Shown: positions 32,346 through 46,380 of the stretch, piece after piece | Position numbering within the stretch: the first letter of the stretch is position 1 | Layout: every line of letters starts with the position of its first letter | NCBI GenBank assembly: GCA_037043455.1 | Contig: JAWPHD010001422.1 | Location: forward strand, 124,001 to 188,000 | Source of the DNA: Cyrtodaria siliqua | Taxonomy: Eukaryota > Mollusca > Bivalvia > Adapedonta > Hiatellidae | DNA length: 64,000 bases | Direction: 5' to 3' | The notes under the pieces: generated by a model | Seen by the model: the letters and a program-made list of their open reading frames with translations, nothing else | What the model was told of the DNA's origin: nothing | Databases searched by the model: none | Made by a program: the position numbers and the translations under genes

Positions 32346-33264
32346 CTTTGAGGTTTACCACCACTAATTAGAGGTAAACTTCCGAGGTGTAGTCGAATGT
32401 AGTTCCTATAATAAAAAGTAATCCCTCCTTTTTTGATGGCAATGGGCATTATAAGTAGGGAAAACTGCCCATTTCTATTATATTGTGTGGTTAAGAAGCG
32501 TATTAATAGGTTTTACTGGATCACTGATGAACATTTCGACTCTATGCTTACACTTTGTGAGCAATGAAAACAATCAATGAAAACAGCTGTACCCTTGACC
32601 TGTTTAGTAAACAAACAAGAACTTCCTTACATGTCTTGTGACACCACCTTTTCTGGTGATTTTTCAAGTGGAAAATTAGTTTTCCATATGAACATTATAC
32701 TGCTGCATTATCCATACTTATCATTAATATGTGACACTTTAACATTGGTGTATATGGGGAAAATAATTAGTGGTTTCATACCTTTGAACTGATTTGACTG
32801 GTCAGTCATATTTCCTGTAACGCGGTCTTGACTGTGTGAAGTAAGCACTCAACGAAAAAAGTAAATTGTGCCAGTCAAATAGAAAACTTGATCAACGGAG
32901 AAAAAAAATAACAAAGGCCAGTCCGAATAGCGTAAAATCTGTGTATACAAACTTAACGAAAAAAAGGACGGTGGTGTGTCGCATACAAAACTCATGTATC
33001 TCAAACGTAAAGGTCATATATCAGGTTTAATGTTAATATGCATATGCATACAAGAATAAGCACACAAGGGAATGTTCATGTTTGTTCTGTAATGTTGAAA
33101 TTGACTGGGATAATATTAAACATGATATAATTACGTATTTTTACAACACGATAGGTTGCGAAAATGTTTATAATGATCATGTGCTTCATTCAATGAATAA
33201 TAATAGTCGTTATTTTTCTAAAACATGCATGACTAGATATGTTTTATTAAAGATCTTTATGAAA
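32346..33264. other. intergenic, no feature recognised
   Basis: The open frames at 32577-32792 and 33082-33336 show no family resemblance and lack splice context. Confidence 0.4.
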
Positions 33265-33612
33265 GATGCAAAAGGCAAGACAGATACCCTATATTATAAA
33301 TACAGTCACGTGTCAATCATTTACCGATTAAAATGAAATCAAAGTCGTGAGATACGTGTATACCTTTCAATAACCAAAGTTTATTTTTAAATCCATGTTT
33401 TTTTTATTTGTCAGGCTTGTATTACAAATTAACCTATATTACCGACTCATTTGCAAGATATTCAATATAAAAATGATTATGTAGATAGATTAAAAGACCA
33501 TACATTATTAAAGTTATGTAAATATCGTGTTTTTTAAACTTGATGATAAATAACGTTTGCACAGAAGTGGAAATGAAAATAACCCTATTCATATTTAATG
33601 TTTGGATTATAA
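33265..33612 (+). mobile_element. left arm of the satellite-bearing repeat element
   Basis: It is homologous to 8216-8485 (reverse complement) and leads straight into the first satellite unit through tttggattataacg, a junction shared by both loci. Confidence 0.75.
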
Positions 33613-34860
33613 CGCTTTGTTAACTCTGGATGATTAATATACTCCGCCGCCTGTTCACATATTAGATATAGTTTCTAATGCTTTGTTAGTGGCTTATACA
33701 TATATTCCACCGCCTGTTCACATATTAGACATAGCTTATAATGCTTTGTTAGTGGCTCATGCATATATTCCACCGCCTGTTCACATATTAGATATAGCTT
33801 ATAATGCTTTGTTAGTGGCTTATACATATATTCCACCGCCTGTTCACATATTAGACAGAGCTTATAATGCTTTGTTAGTGGCTTATACATATATTCCACC
33901 GCCTGTTCACATATTAAATATAGCTTATAATGCTTTGTTAGTGACTCATACATATATTCCACCGCCTGTTCACATATTAGATATAGCTTATAATGCTTTG
34001 TTAGTGGCTTATACATATATTCCACCGCCTGTTCACATATTAGATATAGCTTATAATGCTTTGTTAGTGGCTCATACATATATTCCGCCGCCTGTTCACA
34101 TATTAGATATCGCTTATAATGCTTCTTAATTGTTAGTGTCTCATGCATATGTTCCACCGCCTGTTCACATATAAGATATCGCTTATAATGCTTCTTAATT
34201 GTAAGTGTCTCATACATATGTTCCACCGCCTGTTCACATATTAGATATAGCTTATAATGCTTTGTTAGTGGCTCTTGCATATGTTCCACCGCCTGTTCAC
34301 ATATTAGATATAGCTTATAATGCTTTGTTAGTGGCTTATACATATATTCCACCGCCTGTTCACATATTAGATATAGCTTATAATGCTTTGTTAGTGACTC
34401 ATACATATATTCCACCGCCTGTTCACATATAAAATATAGCTTATAATACTTTGTTAGTGACTCATACATATATTCCGCCGCCTGTTCACATATTAGATAT
34501 CGCTTATAATGCTTCTTAATTGTTAGTGTCTCATGCATATGTTCCACCGCCTGTTCACATATAAGATATCGCTTATAATGCTTCTTAATTGTAAGTGTCT
34601 CATACATATGTTCCACCGCCTGTTCACATATTAGATATAGCTTATAATGCTTTGTTAGTGGCTCTTGCATATATTCCGCCGCCTGTTCACATATTAGATA
34701 TCGCTTATAATGCTTCTTAATTGTTAGTGTCTCATGCATATGTTCCACCGCCTGTTCACATATAAGATATCGCTTATTATGCTTCTTAATTGTAAGTGTC
34801 TCATACATATGTTCCACCGCCTGTTCACATATTAGATATAGCTTATAATGCTTTGTTAGT
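33612..34860 (+). repeat. left edge of the array, with 69-bp units and stops
   Basis: Several units carry a 6-bp insertion making gcttcttaattgttagtg instead of gctttgttagtg (near 34120, 34190, 34515, 34580, 34710 and 34785). These come as pairs spaced by blocks of normal units, a higher-order pattern separate from that of the middle of the array. Confidence 0.8.
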
Positions 34861-35249
34861 GACTCATACATATATTCCACCGCCTGTTCACATATTAGAT
34901 ATCGCTTATAATGCTTTGTTAATGGCTCATACATATATTCCACCGCCTGTTCACATATTAGATATCGCTTATAATGCTTTGTTAATGGCTCATACATATA
35001 TTCCACAGCCTGTTCACATATTAGACATAGCTTATAATGCTTTGTTAATGGATCATACATATATTCCAACGCCTGTTCACATATTAGATATAGCTTATAA
35101 TGCTTTGTTAGTGGCTCATACATATATTCCACCGCCTGTTCACATATTAGATATAGCTTATAATGCTTTGTTAATGGCTCATACATATATTCCAACGCCT
35201 GTTCACATATTAGATATAGCTTATAATACTTTGTTAATGGCTCATACAT

Positions 35250-38200
35250 ATATTCCAACGCCTGTTCACATATTAGATATAGCTTATAATGCTTTGTTAG
35301 TGGCTCATACATATATTCCACCGCCTGTTCACATATTAGACATAGCTTATAATGCTTTGTTAGTGACTCATACATATATTCCAACGCCTGTTCACATATT
35401 AGATATAGCTTATAATGCTTTGTTAGTGGCTCATACATATATTCCACCGCCTGTTCACATATTAGATATAGCTTATACTGCTTTGTTAGTGGCTCATACA
35501 TATATTCCGCCGCCTGTTCACATATTAGATATAGCTTATAGTGCTTTGTTAGTGGCTCATACATATATTCCACCGCCTGTTCACATATTAGATATAGCTT
35601 ATAATGCTTTGTTAGTGGCTCATACATATATTCCGCCGCCTGTTCACATATTAGATATAGCTTATAATGCTTTGTTAGTGACTCATACATATATTCCAAC
35701 GCCTGTTCACATATTAGATATAGCTTATAATGCTTTGTTAGTGGCTCATACATATATTCCACCGCCTGTTCACATATTAGATATAGCTTATAATGCTTTG
35801 TTAATGGCTCATACATATATTCCACCGCCTGTTCACATATTAGATATAGCTTATAATGCTTTGTTAATGGCTCATACATATATTCCACCGCCTGTTCACA
35901 TATTAGACATAGCTTATAATGCTTTGTTAGTGACTCATACATATATTCCAACGCCTGTTCACATATTAGATATAGCTTATAATGCTTTGTTAGTGGCTCA
36001 TACATATATTCCAACGCCTGTTCACATATTAGACATAGCTTATAATGCTTTGTTAATGGCTCATACATATATTCCAACGCCTGTTCACATATTAGATATA
36101 GCTTATACTGCTTTGTTAATGGCTCATACATATATTCCAACGCCTGTTCACATATTAGATATAGCTTATAATGCTTTGTTAGTGGCTCATACATATATTC
36201 CACCGCCTGTTCACATATTAGATATAGCTTATAATGCTTTGTTAGTGGCTCATACATATATTCCGCCGCCTGTTCACATATTAGATATAGCTTATAATGC
36301 TTTGTTAGTGACTCATACATATATTCCAACGCCTGTTCACATATTAGATATAGCTTATAATGCTTTGTTAGTGGCTCATACATATATTCCACCGCCTGTT
36401 CACATATTAGATATAGCTTATAATGCTTTGTTAATGGCTCATACATATATTCCACCGCCTGTTCACATATTAGATATAGCTTATAATGCTTTGTTAATGG
36501 CTCATACATATATTCCACCGCCTGTTCACATATTAGACATAGCTTATAATGCTTTGTTAGTGACTCATACATATATTCCAACGCCTGTTCACATATTAGA
36601 TATAGCTTATAATGCTTTGTTAGTGGCTCATACATATATTCCAACGCCTGTTCACATATTAGACATAGCTTATAATGCTTTGTTAATGGCTCATACATAT
36701 ATTCCAACGCCTGTTCACATATTAGATATAGCTTATACTGCTTTGTTAATGGCTCATACATATATTCCAACGCCTGTTCACATATTAGATATAGCTTATA
36801 ATGCTTTGTTAGTGGCTCATACATATATTCCACCGCCTGTTCACATATTAGACATAGCTTATAATGCTTTGTTAGTGACTCATACATATATTCCAACGCC
36901 TGTTCACATATTAGATATAGCTTATAATGCTTTGTTAGTGGCTCATACATATATTCCACCGCCTGTTCACATATTAGATATAGCTTATACTGCTTTGTTA
37001 GTGGCTCATACATATATTCCGCCGCCTGTTCACATATTAGATATAGCTTATAGTGCTTTGTTAGTGGCTCATACATATATTCCACCGCCTGTTCACATAT
37101 TAGATATAGCTTATAATGCTTTGTTAGTGGCTCATACATATATTCCGCCGCCTGTTCACATATTAGATATAGCTTATAATGCTTTGTTAGTGACTCATAC
37201 ATATATTCCAACGCCTGTTCACATATTAGATATAGCTTATAATGCTTTGTTAGTGGCTCATACATATATTCCACCGCCTGTTCACATATTAGATATAGCT
37301 TATAATGCTTTGTTAATGGCTCATACATATATTCCACCGCCTGTTCACATATTAGATATAGCTTATAATGCTTTGTTAATGGCTCATACATATATTCCAC
37401 CGCCTGTTCACATATTAGACATAGCTTATAATGCTTTGTTAGTGACTCATACATATATTCCAACGCCTGTTCACATATTAGATATAGCTTATAATGCTTT
37501 GTTAGTGGCTCATACATATATTCCAACGCCTGTTCACATATTAGACATAGCTTATAATGCTTTGTTAATGGCTCATACATATATTCCAACGCCTGTTCAC
37601 ATATTAGATATAGCTTATACTGCTTTGTTAATGGCTCATACATATATTCCAACGCCTGTTCACATATTAGATATAGCTTATAATGCTTTGTTAGTGGCTC
37701 ATACATATATTCCACCGCCTGTTCACATATTAGATATAGCTTATAATGCTTTGTAAATGGCTCATACATATATTCCACCGCCTGTTCACATATTAGATAT
37801 AGCTTATAATGCTTTGTTAATGGCTCATACATATATTCCAACGCCTATTCACATATTAGATATAGCTTATACTGCTTTGTTAATGGCTCATACATATATT
37901 CCAACGCCTGTTCACATATCAGATATAGCTTATAATGCTTTGTTAATGGCTCATACATATATTCCAACGCCTGTTCACATATTAGATATAGCTTATACTG
38001 CTTTGTTAATGGCTCATACATATATTCCAACGCCTGTTCACATATTAGACATAGCTTATAATGCTTTGTTAATGGCTCATACATATATTCCACCGCCTGT
38101 TCACATATTAGATATAGTTTCTAATGCTTTGTTAGTGGCTCATACATATATTCCACCGCCTGTTCACATATTAGATATAGCTTATAATGCTTTGTTAATG

Positions 38201-38270
38201 GCTCATACATATATTCCACCGCCTGTTCACATATTAGATATAGCTTATACTGCTTTGTTAATGGCTCATA
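35250..38270 (+). repeat. higher-order repeat block, 24 units = 1512 bp
   Basis: A diagnostic pair of units (gcttatactgct followed by gcttatagtgct) occurs at 35471 and again at 36983, exactly 1512 bp apart. A ten-unit (630-bp) sub-block starting at the ttccgccgcc unit at 35631 repeats at 36261, and the marker recurs at 37143. A related third run, without the gcttatagtgct unit, begins near 38600. Confidence 0.8.
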
Positions 38271-38799
38271 CATATATTCCAACGCCTGTTCACATATTAG
38301 ATATAGCTTATAATACTTTGTTAATGGCTCATACATATATTCCAACGCCTGTTCACATATTAGATATAGCTTATAATGCTTTGTTAGTGACTCATACATA
38401 TATTCCAACGCCTGTTCACATATTAGATATAGCTTATAATGCTTTGTTAGTGGCTCATACATATATTCCACCGCCTGTTCACATATTAGACATAGCTTAT
38501 AATGCTTTGTTAGTGACTCATACATATATTCCAACGCCTGTTCACATATTAGATATAGCTTATAATGCTTTGTTAGTGGCTCATACATATATTCCACCGC
38601 CTGTTCACATATTAGATATAGCTTATACTGCTTTGTTAGTGGCTCATACATATATTCCGCCGCCTGTTCACATATTAGATATAGCTTATAATGCTTTGTT
38701 AGTGGCTCATACATATATTCCACCGCCTGTTCACATATTAGATATAGCTTATAATGCTTTGTTAGTGGCTCATACATATATTCCGCCGCCTGTTCACAT

Positions 38800-41700
38800 A
38801 TTAGATATAGCTTATAATGCGTTGTTAGTGACTCATACATATATTCCAACGCCTGTTCACATATTAGATATAGCTTATAATGCTTTGTTAGTGGCTCATA
38901 CATATATTCCACCGCCTGTTCACATATTAGATATAGCTTATAATGCTTTGTTAATGGCTCATACATATATTCCACCGCCTGTTCACATATTAGATATAGC
39001 TTATAATGCTTTGTTAATGGCTCATACATATATTCCACCGCCTGTTCACATATTAGACATAGCTTATAATGCTTTGTTAGTGACTCATACATATATTCCA
39101 ACGCCTGTTCACATATTAGATATAGCTTATAATGCTTTGTTAGTGGCTCATACATATATTCCAACGCCTGTTCACATATTAGATATAGCTTATAATGCTT
39201 TGTTAGTGACTCATACATATATTCCACCGCCTGTTCACATATTAGACATAGCTTATAATGCTTTGTTAGTGGCTCATACATATATTCCACCGCCTGTTCA
39301 CATCTAAGTATCTAGCTTATAACGCATTGTAAGTGGCTCATAAATATATTACGCCGCCTGTTCACATCTAAGTATCTAGCTTATAACTTATTGTAAATGG
39401 CTGATACATAGATTCAGCCGCCTGTTCACATCTAAGTATCTAGCTTATAACGCATTGTAAGTGGCTCATAAATATATTACGCCGCCTGTTCACATCTAAG
39501 TATCTAGCTTATAACTTATTGTAAATGGCTGATACATAGATTCAGCCGCCTGTTTACATCTAAGTATCTAGCTTATAATGCTTTGTAAGTGGCTCATACA
39601 TATATTCCACCGCCTGTTCACATATTAGATATAGCTTATAATGCTTTGTTAGTGACTCATACATATATTCCGCCGCCTGTTTACATCTAAGTATCTAGCT
39701 TATAATGCTTTGTAAGTGGCTCATACATATATTCCACCGCCTCTTCACATATTAGATATCGCTTATAATGCTTTGTTAATGGCTCATACATATATTCCAC
39801 CGCCTGTTCACATATTAGATATAGCTTATAATGCTTTGTTAGTGACTCATACATATATTCCGCCGCCTGTTTACATCTAAGTATCTAGCTTATAATGCTT
39901 TGTAAGTGGCTCATACATATATTCCACCGCCTCTTCACATATTAGATATAGCTTATAATGCTTTGTTAATGGCTCATACATATATTCCACCGCCTGTTCA
40001 CATATTAGACATAGCTTATACTGCTTTGTTAATGGCTCATACATATATTCCACCGCCTGTTCACATATTAGACATAGCTTATACTGCTTTGTTAATGACT
40101 CATACATATATTCCACCGCCTGTTCACATATTAGATATAGCTTATACTGCTTTGTTAATGGCTCATACATATATTCCACCGCCTGTTCACATATTACATA
40201 TCGCTTATAATGCTTCTTAATTGTTAGTGTATCATACATATATTCAACCGCCTGTTCACATATTAGATATAGCTTATAATGCTTTGTTAATGGCTCATAC
40301 ATATATTCCACCGCCTGTTCACATATTAGATATAGCTTATAATGCTTTGTTAGTGTCTCATACATATGTTCCACCGCCTGTTCACATATTAGACATAGCT
40401 TATACTGCTTTGTTAGTGTATCATACATATATTCCACCGCCTGTTCACATATTAGACATAGCTTATACTGCTTTGTTAATGGCTCATACATATATTCCAC
40501 CGCCTGTTCACATATTAGACATAGCTTATACTGCTTTGTTAGTGTATCATACATATATTCCACCGCCTGTTCACATATTAGACATAGCTTATACTGCTTT
40601 GTTAATGGCTCATACATATATTCCACCGCCTGTTCACATATTAGACATAGCTTATACTGCTTTGTTAGTGTATCTTTCATATATTCCACCGCCTGTTCAC
40701 ATATTAGACATAGCTTATACTGCTTTGTTAATGGCTCATACATATATTCCACCGCCTGTTCACATATTAGATATAGCTTATACTGCTTTGTTAATGGCTC
40801 ATACATATATTCCAACGCCTGTTCACATATTAGATATAGCTTATAATACTTTGTTAATGGCTCATACATATATTCCAACGCCTGTTCACATATTAGATAT
40901 AGCTTATAATGCTTTGTTAGTGGCTCATACATATATTCCACCGCCTGTTCACATATTAGATATAGCTTATAATGCTTTGTTAATGGCTCATACATATATT
41001 CCAACGCCTGTTCACATATTAGATATAGCTTATAATACTTTGTTAATGGCTCATACATATATTCCAACGCCTGTTCACATATTAGATATAGCTTATAATG
41101 CTTTGTTAGTGGCTCATACATATATTCCACCGCCTGTTCACATATTAGACATAGCTTATAATGCTTTGTTAGTGGCTCATACATATATTCCACCGCCTGT
41201 TCACATATTAGACATAGCTTATAATGCTTTGTTAGTGGCTCATACATATATTCCACCGCCTGTTCACATATTAGACATAGCTTATAATCCTTTGTTAGTG
41301 GCTCATACATATATTCCACCGCCTGTTCACATATTAGACATAGCTTATAATGCTTTGTTAGTGGCTCATACATATATTCCACCGCCTGTTCACATATTAG
41401 ACATAGCTTATAATGCTTTGTTAGTGGCTCATACATATATTCCACCGCCTGTTCACATATTAGACATAGCTTATAATGCTTTGTTAGTGGCTCATACATA
41501 TATTCCACCGCCTGTTCACATATTAGATATAGCTTATAATGCTTTGTTAGTGGCTCATACATATATTCCACCGCCTGTTCACATATTAGACATAGCTTAT
41601 AATGCTTTGTTAGTGGCTCATACATATATTCCACCGCCTGTTCACATATTAGACATAGCTTATAATGCTTTGTTAGTGGCTCATACATATATTCCACCGC

Positions 41701-43990
41701 CTGTTCACATATTAGACATAGCTTATAATGCTTTGTTAGTGGCTCATACATATATTCCACCGCCTGTTCACATATTAGATATAGCTTATAATGCTTTGTT
41801 AGTGGCTCATACATATATTCCACCGCCTGTTCACATATTAGATATAGCTTATAATGCTTTGTTAGTGGCTCATACATATATTCCACCGCCTGTTCACATA
41901 TTAGATATAGCTTATAATGCTTTGTTAGTGGCTCATACATATATTCCGCCGCCTGTTCACATATTAGATATAGCTTATAATGCTTTGTTAGTGACTCATA
42001 CATATATTCCAACGCCTGTTCACATATTAGATATAGCTTATAATGCTTTGTTAGTGGCTCATACATATATTCCACCGCCTGTTCACATATTAGATATAGC
42101 TTATAATGCTTTGTTAATGGCTCATACATATATTCCACCGCCTGTTCACATATTAGATATAGCTTATAATGCTTTGTTAATGGCTCATACATATATTCCA
42201 CCGCCTGTTCACATATTAGACATAGCTTATAATGCTTTGTTAGTGACTCATACATATATTCCACCGCCTGTTCACATATTAGATATAGCTTATAATGCTT
42301 TGTTAGTGGCTCATACATATATTCCAACGCCTGTTCACATATTAGATATAGCTTATAATGCTTTGTTAGTGACTCATACATATATTCCACCGCCTGTTCA
42401 CATATTAGACATAGCTTATAATGCTTTGTTAGTGGCTCATACATATATTCCACCGCCTGTTCACATCTAAGTATCTAGCTTATAACGCATTGTAAGTGGC
42501 TCATAAATATATTACGCCGCCTGTTCACATCTAAGTATCTAGCTTATAACTTATTTTAAATGGCTGATACATAGATTCAGCCGCCTGTTCACATCTAAGT
42601 ATCTGGCTTATAACGCATTGTAAGTGGCTCATAAATATATTACGCCGCCTGTTCACATCTAAGTATCTAGCTTATAACTTATTGTAAATGGCTGATACAT
42701 AGATTCAGCCGCCTGTTTACATCTAAGTATCTAGCTTATAATGCTTTGTAAGTGGCTCATACATATATTCCACCGCCTGTTCACATATTAGATATAGCTT
42801 ATAATGCTTTGTTAGTGACTCATACATATATTCCGCCGCCTGTTTACATCTAAGTATCTAGCTTATAATGCTTTGTAAGTGGCTCATACATATATTCCAC
42901 CGCCTCTTCACATATTAGATATCGCTTATAATGCTTTGTTTTTGGCTCATATATATATTCCACCGCCTGTTCACATATTAGATATAGCTTATAATGCTTT
43001 GTTAGTGACTCATACATATATTCCGCCGCCTGTTTACATCTAAGTATCTAGCTTATAATGCTTTGTAAGTGGCTCATACATATATTCCACCGCCTCTTCA
43101 CATATTAGATATAGCTTATAATGCTTTGTTAATGGCTCATACATATATACCACCGCCTCTTCACATATTAGACATAGCTTATACTGCTTTGTTAATGGCT
43201 CATACATATATTCCACCGCCTGTTCACATATTAGACATAGCTTATACTGCTTTGTTAATGACTCATACATATATTCCACCGCCTGTTCACATATTAGATA
43301 TAACTTATACTGCTTTGTTAATGGCTTATACATATATTCCACCGCCTGTTCACATATTACATATCGCTTATAATGCTTCTTAATTGTTAGTGTATCATAC
43401 ATATATTCAACCGCCTGTTCACAGATTAGATATAGCTTATAATGCTTTGTTAATGGCTCATACATATATTCCACCGCCTGTTCACATATTAGATATAGCT
43501 TATAATGCTTTGTTAGTGTCTCATACATATGTTCCACCGCCTGTTCACATATTAGACATAGCTTATACTGCTTTGTTAGTGTATCATACATATATTCCAC
43601 CGCCTGTTCACATATTAGACATAGCTTATACTGCTTTGTTAATGGCTCATACATATATTCCACCGCCTGTTCACATATTAGACATAGCTTATACTGCTTT
43701 GTTAGTGTATCATACATATATTCCACCGCCTGTTCACATATTAGACATAGCTTATACTGCTTTGTTAATGGCTCATACATATATTCCACCGCCTGTTCAC
43801 ATATTAGACATAGCTTATACTGCTTTGTTAGTGTATCATACATATATTCCACCGCCTGTTCACATATTAGACATAGCTTATACTGCTTTGTTAATGGCTC
43901 ATACATATATTCCACCGCCTGTTCACATATTAGATATAGCTTATACTGCTTTGTTAGTGGCTCATACATATATTCCACCGCCTGTTCACA
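38800..43990 (+). repeat. 3163-bp segmental duplication inside the array
   Basis: The variant 64-bp units starting catctaagtatctagctt and the surrounding unit order at 39301-40900 recur at 42464-44000, shifted by 3163 bp. That equals fifty 63-bp units plus seven 1-bp and one 6-bp insertion. Differences between the two copies are few near the start (for example tctggctt for tctagctt at about 42603) and rise towards the right. Confidence 0.8.
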
Positions 43991-45944
43991 TATTAGATAT
44001 AGCTTATAATACTTTGTTAATGGCTTATACATATATTCCACCGCCTGTTCACATATTAGATATCGCTTATAATGCTTTGTTAGTGGCTCATACATATATT
44101 CCACCGCCTGTTCACATATAAGATATAGCTTATAATGCTTTGTTAGTGGCTCATACATATATTCCACCGCCTGTTCACATATTAGATATCGCTTATAATG
44201 CTTTGTTAATGGCTCATACATATATTCCACCGCCTGTTCACATATTAGATATAGCTTATAATGCTTTGTTAGTGGCTCATACATATATTCCACCGCCTGT
44301 TCACATATTAGATATAGCTTATAATGCTTTGTTAGTGGCTCATACATATATTCCACCGCCTGTTCACATATTAGATATAGCTTATAATGCTTTGTTAGTG
44401 GCTCATACATATATTCCACCGCCTGTTCACATATTAGATATCGCTTATAATGCTTTGTTAATGGCTCATACATATATTCCACCGCCTGTTCACATATTAG
44501 ATATAGCTTATAATACTTTGTTAGTGGCTCATACATATATTCCACCGCCTGTTCACATATTAGATATAGCTTATAATGCTTTGTTAGTGGCTCATACATA
44601 TATTCCACCGCCTGTTCACATATTAGATATAGCTTATAATGCTTTGTTAATGGCTTATACATATATTCCACCGCCTGTTCACATATTAGATATCGCTTAT
44701 AATGCTTTGTTAGTGGCTCATACATATATTCCACCGCCTGTTCACATATTAGATATAGCTTATAATGCTTTGTTAGTGGCTCATACATATATTCCACCGC
44801 CTGTTCACATATTAGATATAGCTTATAATGCTTTGTTAGTGGCTCATACATATATTCCACCGCCTGTTCACATATTAGATATCGCTTATAATGCTTTGTT
44901 AATGGCTCATACATATATTCCACCGCCTGTTCACATATTAGATATAGCTTATAATGCTTTGTTAATGGCTCATACATATATTCCGCCGCTCGTTCACATA
45001 TTAGATATAGCTTATAATGCTTTGTTAATGGCTCATACATATATTCCACCGCCTGTTCACATATTAGATATAGCTTATACTGCTTTGTTAATGGCTCATA
45101 CATATATTCCACCGCCTGTTCACATATTAGATATAGCTTATAATGCTTTGTTAGTGGCTCATACATATATTCCACCGCCTGTTCACATATTAGATATAGC
45201 TTATAATGCTTTGTTAGTGGCTCATGCATATGTTCCACCGCCTGTTCATATATTAGATATAGCTTATAATGCTTTGTTAATGGCTCGTACATATATTCCA
45301 CCGCCTGTTCACATATTAGATATAGCTTATAATGCTTTGTTAGTGGCTCATGCATATGTTCCACCGCCTGTTCATATATTAGATATAGCTTATAATGCTT
45401 TGTTAATGGCTCATACATATATTCCAACGCCTGTTCACATATTAGATATAGCTTATAATGCTTTGTTAGTGGCTCATACATATATTCCACCGCCTGTTCA
45501 CATATTAGATATAGCTTATAATGCTTTGTTAATGGCTCATACATATATTCCGCCGCTCGTTCACATATTAGATATAGCTTATAATGCTTTGTTAATGGCT
45601 CATACATATATTCCACCGCCTGTTCACATATTAGATATAGCTTATAATGCTTTGTTAATGGCTCATACATATATTCCACCGCCTGTTCACATATTAGATA
45701 TCGCTTTTAATGCTTTGTTAGTGGATCATACATATATTCCACCGCCTGTTCACATATTAGATATAGTTTATAATGCTTTGTTAATGGCTAATACATATAT
45801 TCAGCCGCCTGTTCACATATTAAACATAGCTTATAATGCTTTGTTAGTGGCTAATACATATATTCCGCCGCTCGTTCACATATTAGCTATAGCTCATAAT
45901 GTTTTTTTAGTGGCTAATACATATATTCCTACGCCTGTTCACAT

Positions 45945-46270
45945 ATAAGATATAGCTTATAATGCTTTGTTAGTGACTCATACATATATTCCGCCGCCTT
46001 TTCACATTTAAGTATCTCGCTTATAACGCTTTGTTAGTGGCTGATACATAAATTCAACCGCCTGTTCACATCTGATGTCTAGCCTTACAACGCTTTGTTA
46101 GTGGCTAAATGATAAATTCCACCGCTTGTTCACATCTAAGTATCTAGCTTATAAGGCTTTGTTAGTAGAAGATAAATATATTCCGCCGCCTGTTTACATC
46201 TAAGTATCTAGCTTATAACGCTTTGTCTGTAGGTGGTAAATATATTCCTCCGCCTGTTCACATCTAATAT
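45945..46270 (+). repeat. degenerate right edge of the array
   Basis: Units become irregular (catctgatgtctagccttac, ctaagtatctagcttataag) and resemble the degenerate copies at 7925-8215 more than the array centre. Confidence 0.85.
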
Positions 46271-46380
46271 TTCACCTTATTACAACGTTGTATTAGAGAA
46301 GTGACACATATGTGCTGTAGTACACATTTTAATTAATATCAAATGAAGTTCCCTACTTCAAACTTATATAAGAGTTCTCA

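Larger units (their letters stand above)
33612..46270 (+). repeat. 63-bp satellite array, about 200 copies (12.7 kb)
   Basis: The consensus unit is gctttgttagtggctcatac, atatattccaccgcctgttc, acatattagatatagcttat, aat. Variable sites recur in fixed combinations: gtggct, atggct, gtgact; ccaccgcc, ccaacgcc, ccgccgcc; agatat, agacat; taatgct, tactgct. Because 63 is divisible by three and the unit lacks stops in one frame of each strand, both strands show long open frames: minus 33675-37841, 38121-39290, 39877-42453 and 43040-45679; plus 34796-37756, 37757-39307, 40221-42470 and 44140-45948. No frame has an initiator context, splice signals or a unique end. The changes agat/agac are silent on one strand and Tyr/Cys on the other, and taat/tact are Asn/Thr against His/Gln, so no frame appears protected. 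I treat all as satellite shadows. Confidence 0.97.

Noticed and set aside
33675..37841. 1388-residue minus-strand open frame (and 986-residue plus-strand frame) as a giant repeat protein
   Set aside because: Both strands are open because the 63-bp period is divisible by three. There is no start or splice context, variation is not biased to silent changes, and frames break on small insertions.
33612..46270. CRISPR-like array
   Set aside because: The units are contiguous with no unique spacers, the context is a eukaryotic genome with introns and SINEs, and there are no cas genes.
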